The notes under the pieces were generated by a model that saw only the letters and a list, made by a program, of their open reading frames with translations, was not told the origin of the DNA and did no database searches. From IMG/VR virus record IMGVR_UViG_3300015368_000132, positions 1 through 21,218 of that record: 21,218 nucleotides of DNA, one strand, 5' to 3'. This document shows, one piece after another, positions 1 through 6,808 of this stretch. Both the position numbers and the translations under genes were made by a program. Within the stretch, counting starts at the first letter, position 1, and each line of letters begins with the position of its first letter. Source of the stretch: a virus.

Positions 1-2
1 AC

Positions 3-395
3 GGAACAACTACTTTCAACGTTCCCGACCTGCGCAACAGGGCGCGTGTGTCGGTTATGTCTTCTGGCGCGCGATTGACTGCGGCTGTTTCAGGCATTGA
101 TGGAGCGGTTGTTGGCTCTGGCGCATCAACGTCGGAAAGCACTACGCTTTTGACAAGTCAGATCCCATCGCATAGCCACTCGCCCACCTTGACTGACCCA
201 GGCCACCTTCACTCTACTTATGGCGTATTCGGAGGAGGTTCACTCGCACAAGGTTCAGGTTTTTCGAACCAAGTCTCAGCTACGGGCACCAGCACCACGG
301 GCATCACTGTGTCAGTTGGTAACACAGGCGGTGGCACCGCGCACACTAACGTACAGCCAACGGCCATCGCGGGCCTAACTTTTATTAAAACCTGA
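3..395 (+). CDS. Tail fibre protein with tail-collar domain, 3' part only
   Basis: The reading frame is open from the left edge, so the gene begins outside the window. Its first visible residues, TTFNVPDLRNRARV, match the conserved PDLR(G/N)R segment of the phage tail collar domain. A His-rich stretch follows with two HxH motifs (SHSHS, GHLHS) and an AHTN near the end, and the protein finishes in a Thr/Gly-rich tail. HxH motifs coordinate metal at the tips of some fibres such as T4 gp37; a similar receptor-binding tip here is an inference. The stop shares one base (TGATG) with the next start, suggesting translational coupling with the 921-aa tail protein. A GTG at 48 is an internal codon and not a likely start. 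Confidence 0.8.
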   Translation, partial: GTTTFNVPDLRNRARVSVMSSGARLTAAVSGIDGAVVGSGASTSESTTLLTSQIPSHSHSPTLTDPGHLHSTYGVFGGGSLAQGSGFSNQVSATGTSTTGITVSVGNTGGGTAHTNVQPTAIAGLTFIKT

Positions 396-3160
396 TGCCC
401 ATTAAATCCGTCAAACTAATACCGGGCGTCAACGTCGAAAAAACACCGACGCTGAACGAGGCAGGCATATCGCAAAGCGCATTCGGGCGCTTTCGTGACG
501 ACCTGTTTCAAAAAATTGGCGGGTGGGCGCAGTATTTCTTCTATAACGCTGGTATTCCGCGCGCGCTTCACGCTTGGCAAGACCTGAACTCAGTTGGCCA
601 TCTTGCGGTCGGTACAACGTCGTCATTTGGCGTGATTACATCCGGCGCTGTCAACGTGTTGACGCCGCAACAAGTCACGACAAACCCGGCGGTTAATTTT
701 TCTACAAGCACATCGCAGCCAAACCCTAAATTAGTCACTATCATCGACGCCTCGCTAACCGGCGTGACGACCATATACGATGGCGTCTATTTTAACACGC
801 CAGTGTCGGTCGGTGGCCTTATTCTGTCCGGGTTTTACTCAATCATTGCGCCAATAGTTTCAGCAACTAGCTACACCATCGCGGCGGCTAAAAACGCAAC
901 GTCCACCGTTAACAATGGCGGTGCGGTGCCGACGTTTAAGACAACTTCCGGCTCTGCTGTCGTTGAAGTTGGCCTAACGGCACACGGCCTTGCAAATAAC
1001 GATACTATCAATTTTCCAATAGCGACAACAGCTAATGGCATAACCATTGTCGGTTCATACGTCGCCACTGTTGCGAGCGACGCAGACAAATTTACCATAA
1101 CTGGCAACGCTCAGGCCACTGCAAGCAGCACCGTGTCTATGAATGGCGCAGCGGCGCAGCTTCTTTATACGATCACGGCAGGCCCGGCGGCGGCTGGCGC
1201 GGCATATGGTACGGGAACAACCGTCCCTGTTACTTTTGTAAACGGGTCGTCAAATATAAAAAGTAGCAGCGCAACATTACCAATAACGGGCGGTACGCCT
1301 TGTTCGTTTACGACGACTAACACTCTGCCGACAAACTTTGCGCCGTTGACCAAATCGGTAACATTCACAAATTCGTCGGCAAATATAGATGGGGCAAGTT
1401 TGCCCACAACTGCGGGGGCGCTGGTTACCTTCACGGGCGCATTGCCGATCGGGTTCGACGTAGGGAACACATACTACATTCTTCCCGGCGGAAGCTCGTC
1501 AACGATCACCGTTGCGGCATCCGTTGGCGGGACGGCCATTGTCGCTGGAAGTGCGGGTGGTTCCGGCACTATGGCGTATAACAATACGTTTTTTACTCTG
1601 CCAACCGGGGTGTCTTCTGTAACATTTACAAATTCATCCGCGAATATAACGGGCGTTGTCAGTGATCTGCCAACAACGGTAAATACACCCGTTACTTTCA
1701 CTGGTTCAGTGCCAACTGGGTTTACCGTAGGGACGACATATTACATTTTAACGGGCGCATCATCGTCAACGATCACTGTATCATTAACCGTTGGGGGGGC
1801 GGCTGTTGTCGCTGGGGGTGCTGGTTCCGGCGTCATGGCGTATAGCTCAACATCTTCGATTGCTACATTATCCAACGCAAACGGCGGCGCTGCAATCGTT
1901 GCGGGCAGCGCGGGCTCTGGCACGCACACACTAAACATAGGTTTCGGCAGCGGCACATATGGGTTTGGTATCACACCCGGTACGCAAACCGGAACGCCTA
2001 TCAGCGCCACAAACTGGACGATAGACAACTGGGGGCAGGACGTTGTTGCATGCCCGGCAGGTGGCGGCATTTACTACTGGAACCCCACTGGCGGGTTCTC
2101 AACGCTAGTCAACATCCTCACCGCGCCCGCATTCAACGAGGGCATCTTCGTCTCAATGCCGCAGCAAATCCTTGTGGCATATGGTTCTACCGTCGCGCAG
2201 AACATCGGCGTGCAGCAAGACCCGCTATTGGTCGCATGGTCCGACATTGGCGACTTTGAGGCTTGGACGCCACTTACGACAAACCAAGCCGGTTCATACC
2301 GCATTCCGACAGGTTCAAAGATCGTCGGCGGCATACAGGGTCCGCAGAACGGCCTGATCTGGACCGACCTTGATATGTGGTCAATGAACTACCTCGGTTA
2401 TCCATTGGTGTTTGGCTTTACCAAGGTCGGCGCGAACTGCGGCCTCGCCGGTAAACATGCGGCGTGTCAATTAAGCGGTAACGTGTACTGGATGGGCCAG
2501 TCCAACTTCTTCATGTTTGGCGGGTCCGGTGTTCAAGTCATCCCGTGCCCGATTTGGGACTATGTGTTCCAGAACGTCGACACCGCCAACATCTACAAGA
2601 CTGTTGCCTGCGCCAACACGTCTTTCAACGAAGTGTGGTGGTTTTTCCCGGCGTCTGCCGGGTCGGGCGAGCCAAACAGATACGTTAAATACAACACTCT
2701 TGAGCGCACATGGGATTACGGCGTTCTGTCGCGCACGGCATGGATTGACCAGTCCGTTCTGGGACCGCCGATTGCCGCTTCGCCGGATTCTTACATCTGG
2801 CAGCATGAAACGACGGAAGACGCGGCGGGGTCGGCTATCGTCTCGTCTATGCAGACTGGTTACTTCGTTGTCAACGAAGCCCACGAAAAAACGTTCATTG
2901 ACTTGATCTGGCCGGATTTCAAATACGGGCTATATGGCGGCTCTCAAGGGGCAAGTATTCAAGTCACGGTTTACGGTGCGGATTATCCGACAGACACGCC
3001 GACCGCATTTGGCCCTTTCACGATGAACTCAACCACGCAATACATAAACCTGCGAATGCGGGCGCGCCTTGTGGCGATGAAGTTTGAATCGTCTGATTTA
3101 GGATCGTTCTGGCGTATTGGCAACGTGCGTGTGCGATACGCGCAAGACGGCAAGGTGTAA
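395..3160 (+). CDS. Large phage tail protein (gp10-like tail accessory candidate) with internal beta repeats
   Basis: The 921-residue product has three visible zones. Residues 1-170 open with a short basic N-terminus and a region typical of tail proteins (QKIGGWAQYFFYNAG). Residues about 180-500 are Thr/Ser/Gly/Val-rich beta repeats: one segment (HGLANNDTINF, IVGSYVATV, KFTITG) resembles the repeats often labelled 'ubiquitin-activating E1 FCCH domain' in phage proteins, and two 87-residue copies follow. Residues about 560-921 carry the more conserved body (DPLLVAWSDIGDFEAWTP, GPQNGLIWTDLDMWSM, FNEVWWFFP, RTWDYG). That body resembles the P22 gp10 packaged-DNA-stabilisation/tail accessory group in motif order. 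The family match is from memory and moderate. It overlaps the upstream gene by one base and lies 1 nt before the next. An adhesion role for the repeats is an inference. Confidence 0.75.
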   Translation: MPIKSVKLIPGVNVEKTPTLNEAGISQSAFGRFRDDLFQKIGGWAQYFFYNAGIPRALHAWQDLNSVGHLAVGTTSSFGVITSGAVNVLTPQQVTTNPAVNFSTSTSQPNPKLVTIIDASLTGVTTIYDGVYFNTPVSVGGLILSGFYSIIAPIVSATSYTIAAAKNATSTVNNGGAVPTFKTTSGSAVVEVGLTAHGLANNDTINFPIATTANGITIVGSYVATVASDADKFTITGNAQATASSTVSMNGAAAQLLYTITAGPAAAGAAYGTGTTVPVTFVNGSSNIKSSSATLPITGGTPCSFTTTNTLPTNFAPLTKSVTFTNSSANIDGASLPTTAGALVTFTGALPIGFDVGNTYYILPGGSSSTITVAASVGGTAIVAGSAGGSGTMAYNNTFFTLPTGVSSVTFTNSSANITGVVSDLPTTVNTPVTFTGSVPTGFTVGTTYYILTGASSSTITVSLTVGGAAVVAGGAGSGVMAYSSTSSIATLSNANGGAAIVAGSAGSGTHTLNIGFGSGTYGFGITPGTQTGTPISATNWTIDNWGQDVVACPAGGGIYYWNPTGGFSTLVNILTAPAFNEGIFVSMPQQILVAYGSTVAQNIGVQQDPLLVAWSDIGDFEAWTPLTTNQAGSYRIPTGSKIVGGIQGPQNGLIWTDLDMWSMNYLGYPLVFGFTKVGANCGLAGKHAACQLSGNVYWMGQSNFFMFGGSGVQVIPCPIWDYVFQNVDTANIYKTVACANTSFNEVWWFFPASAGSGEPNRYVKYNTLERTWDYGVLSRTAWIDQSVLGPPIAASPDSYIWQHETTEDAAGSAIVSSMQTGYFVVNEAHEKTFIDLIWPDFKYGLYGGSQGASIQVTVYGADYPTDTPTAFGPFTMNSTTQYINLRMRARLVAMKFESSDLGSFWRIGNVRVRYAQDGKV
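1355..1870 (+). repeat. Two diverged in-frame copies of an ~87-aa beta repeat
   Basis: Residues 321-407 and about 408-492 of the 921-aa tail protein align without gaps for long stretches: SVTFTNSSANI opens both, then PVTFTG/LVTFTG, VGNTYYIL/VGTTYYIL, SSSTITV, IVAG/VVAG and TMAY/VMAY. The DNA copies start 261 nt apart and have diverged at third positions, so the duplication is old and under selection. A weaker third relative (VPVTFVNGSSNI) lies just upstream at about 1223, and a partial one (IVAGSAGSGTH) just downstream. Confidence 0.8.
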
Positions 3161-3161
3161 A

Positions 3162-3953
3162 ATGGCCTCATTAGATGACGTTGTTACAGCCGCGAACAAC
3201 ATTAACAAAAATCTGTCACAGCTTATTCAAGCTTTGAATTCCACGCTGTTAACGGTTGGCGCCAACCCCAGCGCCTCCGTTGGTCTGTCTGCCGTCAACG
3301 GTTCGGCTACGACGTTCATGCGAAGTGACGCAGCTCCGGCTTTGGATCAGACAATCGCGCCGACGTGGACGGGTAAAAATACGTTTAACAATGCCGTCAC
3401 GCAGTTGGGTTCGTCGTCCGCGTTGCAGTGGTCAACAGACCTGATCCTGACGCGCTCGGCGGCGGCTACGTTGCAGATAGGCGCGGCGGATGCGGCGGCA
3501 CCAGTAGCACAAACAATAATCGGGCAATCTGTTGTTGCGGGCACGTCAAACACCGCTGGCGCAAACCTTACGATCGGCGGGTCAAAGGGCACAGGATCGG
3601 GTGCGGGCGGGTCTCTTGTGTTCCAAGTGGCCCCTGCGGGGTCGTCCGGAACAACGCAGAACTCCCTGACTGCGGCTTTGACCATTGCGTCGACGAAAGC
3701 CGTCTCTGCGGTCGGGTCGATCACGGCACAAAGTGGCACGGCAATACCGGCTTCGGGTGCTGGGTCTCCGGGCTTCTTGGTATCTAGCACTGCCAGTTTT
3801 GGTGTGTTTTTTGGAGCAGGCACTCCTAATGCTGTACTTTCAGCGGCCAAAGGGTCGCTATATTTGCGCTCGGACGGCTCAACCACAAATGACCGACTAT
3901 ATGTTAACACCAATGGTTCCACAACGTGGACCGCCGTCACAACGGCAGCTTAA
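3162..3953 (+). CDS. Phage tail fibre-like structural protein
   Basis: The 263-residue product starts at an ATG one base after the upstream stop, with AAGG just before it; an earlier in-frame start at 3117 lies inside the tail gene and was not used. The first 30 residues (DDVVTAANNINKNLSQLIQAL) look like a helical, possibly trimerising, N-terminus. The rest is Ala/Gly/Thr/Ser-rich. TTFMRSDAAPALDQTIAPTW resembles repeats of tail fibres, and the C-terminus (GSLYLRSDGS, RLYVNTNGSTTWTAV) is a common ending of phage fibre or head-decoration proteins. No enzymatic motif is seen. Its position between a tail protein and small virion-associated genes supports a structural role; the exact part is not known. 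Confidence 0.7.
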   Translation: MASLDDVVTAANNINKNLSQLIQALNSTLLTVGANPSASVGLSAVNGSATTFMRSDAAPALDQTIAPTWTGKNTFNNAVTQLGSSSALQWSTDLILTRSAAATLQIGAADAAAPVAQTIIGQSVVAGTSNTAGANLTIGGSKGTGSGAGGSLVFQVAPAGSSGTTQNSLTAALTIASTKAVSAVGSITAQSGTAIPASGAGSPGFLVSSTASFGVFFGAGTPNAVLSAAKGSLYLRSDGSTTNDRLYVNTNGSTTWTAVTTAA

Positions 3954-3962
3954 GGACCGACC

Positions 3963-4478
3963 ATGCCTTTGATTAAATCCGGCACGAAACGCGCGATTTC
4001 CACCAATATCGGGGAAATGATCGCCGCTGGTCATCCCCAGAACCAGGCCGTGGCCGCCGCCCTAGACACAGCTCGCAGGGCAAAAATGGCCCGTGGCGGT
4101 TCGGCAACGCACGAGGGCGCCATCGTATCCCACATTCCGGGCCGCACCGACAAGATACCGATGGACGTAAAAAGCGGGTCGTTCGTCATTCCCGCCGATA
4201 TCGTCTCGGGGCTTGGGCAAGGCAATACCTTGGCCGGTATCAAAAAGGTGCAGGATATGTTTGAGAATGTTGCCGGGTTCCCCGCCGAGGCCGACATTAG
4301 CGAACCAGTGCCGATCATTGCCGCCGGCGGCGAATACGTCCTGAGCCCGGCGACCGTTAAGAAATACGGCAAAGGCGACATCAATCGTGGTCATAATGAG
4401 CTAGACAAGTGGGTGATTAAAACCCGCAAAGAACTGATAAATACGCTTAAAAATCTTCCCGGCCCAGCGAAGGATTAG
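3963..4478 (+). CDS. Small conserved phage protein, DUF6496-like N-terminus
   Basis: This 171-residue protein has a good ribosome site (AAGGA) before its ATG and starts 9 nt after the fibre gene. Residues 1-40 (LIKSGTKRAISTNIGEMIAAGHPQNQAVAAAL) resemble the short helical module found in many phage proteins as 'SG..KAVS.NI..E...GKP.KQAVAIAL' (DUF6496-like, from memory). Residues 44-100 contain RGGSATHEG and a conserved stretch, IPGRTDKIPMDVKSGSFVIP, followed by a second copy-like element near 'VPIIAAGGEYVLSPATVKKYG'. Proteins of this form sit beside acetyltransferases and ejection proteins in related phages, possibly as minor virion components. No catalytic motif is apparent. Function unknown. 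Confidence 0.7.
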   Translation: MPLIKSGTKRAISTNIGEMIAAGHPQNQAVAAALDTARRAKMARGGSATHEGAIVSHIPGRTDKIPMDVKSGSFVIPADIVSGLGQGNTLAGIKKVQDMFENVAGFPAEADISEPVPIIAAGGEYVLSPATVKKYGKGDINRGHNELDKWVIKTRKELINTLKNLPGPAKD

Positions 4479-4485
4479 AAACCCG

Positions 4486-4959
4486 ATGACAGCGCAATCC
4501 ATTGTTCGACTTGCTAACCCAGACGACGAAGAAGGGATTATGGCGCTTTGCCGCATGCTGCACGAGGAAAATGGCCTTTTCCCGTTGGATGACGACATGG
4601 TTCGTGATACAATCCGTAAGGCTTTCAACAAGCAGGGCTTTATCGGTGTTATCGGGGCCAAAGACGCGCTGGAAGGCATCATCTACATGGTGATTTCCAA
4701 CTTCTGGTACAGCAAAAAGCCCCATTTGGAAGAACTGTTCAACTACGTTCACCCGGATCACCGCAAGTCTGAACACGCTAAGTCGTTGATTGAGTTTGCT
4801 AAAAAATGCGCCACGGATGACATACGCCTTGTCATCGGCGTCATTTCAAACACGCGCACGGAGGCCAAAATCCGCCTTTATGAGCGCCGTCTCGGAAAAC
4901 CCGCCGGGGCGTTTTTTGTATATCCGCCGCCCGCTGCGGCATTGATTGAAAGCCACTAA
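4486..4959 (+). CDS. GNAT-family N-acetyltransferase
   Basis: The 157-residue product has the length and order of a GNAT fold: beta1 IVRLANPDDEEGIMALCRML, a central strand pair (GFIGVIG, EGIIYMVISNFWYS), and the acetyl-CoA loop and helix at about 86-104 (NYVHPDHRKSEHAKSLIEFA). The loop keeps the V-x-P-x-x-R pattern, but the usual first glycine after the arginine is replaced by Glu96, so acetyl-CoA binding may be altered. GNAT proteins of this type are frequent between structural genes of phages; their substrate is unknown. The gene starts 7 nt after the previous stop, and the next gene starts one base after its own stop, so it belongs to the late operon. Confidence 0.8.
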   Translation: MTAQSIVRLANPDDEEGIMALCRMLHEENGLFPLDDDMVRDTIRKAFNKQGFIGVIGAKDALEGIIYMVISNFWYSKKPHLEELFNYVHPDHRKSEHAKSLIEFAKKCATDDIRLVIGVISNTRTEAKIRLYERRLGKPAGAFFVYPPPAAALIESH

Positions 4960-4960
4960 A

Positions 4961-6808
4961 ATGGGTTCCAAGGGCAGCCAACAGAAAACCGAACAAACCA
5001 GCACCGCGACAAGCGCGCCTAACGCGCAAGCGGGGGCGTTGTACGGCGATATTCTCAACCAGTTGCAGGGTTATGTTCAGCAAAACCAGAATGCCCCGGT
5101 TTATGGTGGGGAGCGGGTAGCGCAGTTCACGCCGGACCAGTTGGCCGCCATGGGCACGGTCAATCAGGCTCAGGGGGCTTATCAGCCCTACATGCAGCAG
5201 GCGGGACAGTTCGCGCAGCAGGCGGGTTCGGCGATTACGCCGGGCCAGATTAACGCCGCGATGAACCCGTATCAGCAGCAGGTCATCGACGCCACAATGG
5301 CTCAGATGGGCCAGAAGAACGCCCAACAGATGTCCTCTCTGAAGGGCACAGAGGCGCAGCAGGGCGCTTTTGGCGGTTCGCGGGCGGCGGTCACGGAGGC
5401 AAATCTTGGCGGTCAGCAGAATATGAATATGGCCTCGACGCTGGCCGGACTGAACAATCAAAACTATACGCAGGCCGTTGCACAGGCTCAGGCTAACCGT
5501 GCGGCTGCGGGCACCGGCGCGCAGTTGGAATCCGGTCTCGGTACACAGTCGATGCAGCTTCCATTTATGGGTGCCCAGGCTCAGTTGCAAACGGGCGCGC
5601 AACAGCAGCAACTCGCGCAACAGAACTTAGACGTGCCATATCAGAATTTCTTGCAGCAGCAAGCTTGGACGCCGCAGATGCTCCAGTTTGAGGCTGGTCT
5701 CGGCACGGGCGTTGGTTCTCAGATGGGCGGCACCACGACCAATACTGGTCAGACCACTACTACGCCAGCGCAGCCTAATCCGTGGATGCAAGGACTGGGG
5801 CTGGCAACATCTATTGCCGCAATGCCTGTTACTGGCGGCGGGTCGCTATTTGGCAACTACTTATCGTCCGACAAACGCGCCAAAGAAAACATTGAGCCGG
5901 TTGGTCATCTAAACGACGGCCAGAAAATCTACAAATACAATTACAAGGGCGACCCCCATACTCAGATAGGGTTGATTGCTCAAGAGGTCGAACGCAAACA
6001 CCCTGAAGCCGTCGGTGAATCAAACGGCCTTAAGACTGTTAATTACGATTTGGCGACTAGAAATGCCGTCCACAAAGCCGATGGCGGCAGTGTCGGCAGC
6101 GATATCGTCGGCAATGCGGTGCGTATGGCCCGGCAAATGCGGGAGGGCATGGCGGGGGGCGGCGTGCCCGGCGCTGGCGTTGGTACCGGCGAGTATATGG
6201 GCCATAAGATACCGGCCATTATCCCAACGTCGCAAATGGCAATGGGCAAGGGTGCCCCCAGCACGCCGGGGTTTGTGTCGTCGCCGGAGATGAAAGATCC
6301 GAATGCTGGCCTTATGAAAGGGCTTGGATCTGGATTGGGAACGCTCGCCAAAGCCGGGTATGACAAGTGGAATAAAACACCAGAACCATACACACCCCCT
6401 GCCGGGATGGACGAAACTGGTGGTTTTGGGTATGAGACGCCGCTTAAATCCCTCGGCGGCACGGTATCGCCGGAATCGGCCTATCATGGCTTTGCGCACA
6501 GGGCATATGGCGGCGATGTTGTTTTTGACCCAACGCCGATCAGCGAGCAGGGCGGTGAAGACCCCAACAAAGCCCCTGTAATGCCCCTTGAGGGCTTTAC
6601 GGACCAGCCGCCATCCATCGTGCCCGCCGGTGAGTTTAAGCCCTATGAGGCCCCGCCGCAGGCCGACGTTCCTATGCCCCGCCCGCGTCCTGAAAGCCTC
6701 CGGGTTAACGACTTCGCTGCCGCCGCGCCGGCGCCTATTGGGGCCGACGCTGAGGCCCTTGTTCCTATCCCACGGCCGCCCCGCCCAAACTGCCGCCCAG
6801 CCAACTGA
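4961..6808 (+). CDS. Gln-rich virion protein with internal S74-type autoprocessing chaperone domain
   Basis: Starting at the ATG one base after the GNAT stop, this frame encodes 615 residues. Residues 1-290 are unusually rich in Gln, Ala and Gly (QQQ, AQAQ, QAGQFAQQAG) and likely helical. At 303-308 the sequence SDKRAK begins a short S74/intramolecular chaperone domain that runs to about 370 (ENIEPVGHLNDGQKIYKYNYKG, TQIGLIAQEVERKHPEAV, VNYDLAT). The Ser303/Lys308 spacing matches the Ser-Lys dyad described for endosialidase self-cleavage. S74 domains are normally C-terminal; here another 240 residues follow (Gly/Pro-rich, KADGGSV, RAYGGDVVFD). The frame ends in PRPPRPN just before the transglycosylase domain appears in the next frame, so this is probably the front half of one frameshifted product. 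Confidence 0.75.
   Translation: MGSKGSQQKTEQTSTATSAPNAQAGALYGDILNQLQGYVQQNQNAPVYGGERVAQFTPDQLAAMGTVNQAQGAYQPYMQQAGQFAQQAGSAITPGQINAAMNPYQQQVIDATMAQMGQKNAQQMSSLKGTEAQQGAFGGSRAAVTEANLGGQQNMNMASTLAGLNNQNYTQAVAQAQANRAAAGTGAQLESGLGTQSMQLPFMGAQAQLQTGAQQQQLAQQNLDVPYQNFLQQQAWTPQMLQFEAGLGTGVGSQMGGTTTNTGQTTTTPAQPNPWMQGLGLATSIAAMPVTGGGSLFGNYLSSDKRAKENIEPVGHLNDGQKIYKYNYKGDPHTQIGLIAQEVERKHPEAVGESNGLKTVNYDLATRNAVHKADGGSVGSDIVGNAVRMARQMREGMAGGGVPGAGVGTGEYMGHKIPAIIPTSQMAMGKGAPSTPGFVSSPEMKDPNAGLMKGLGSGLGTLAKAGYDKWNKTPEPYTPPAGMDETGGFGYETPLKSLGGTVSPESAYHGFAHRAYGGDVVFDPTPISEQGGEDPNKAPVMPLEGFTDQPPSIVPAGEFKPYEAPPQADVPMPRPRPESLRVNDFAAAAPAPIGADAEALVPIPRPPRPNCRPAN

Noticed and set aside
1355-1870. CRISPR-like array
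   Set aside because: The repeats are long, diverged and coding, with no short direct repeats separated by unique spacers. No CRISPR array was seen elsewhere in the window.
3117-3161. Upstream start for the fibre-like gene
   Set aside because: It would overlap the tail gene's end by 44 nt and adds Cys/Arg-rich residues, while the ATG at 3162 has a ribosome site and directly follows the stop.
4841-5620. 259-codon open frame antisense to the Gln-rich protein
   Set aside because: It mirrors the CAG/GCG-rich codons of the plus-strand gene and gives a Leu/Arg-rich low-complexity peptide, with no start signal or motif.
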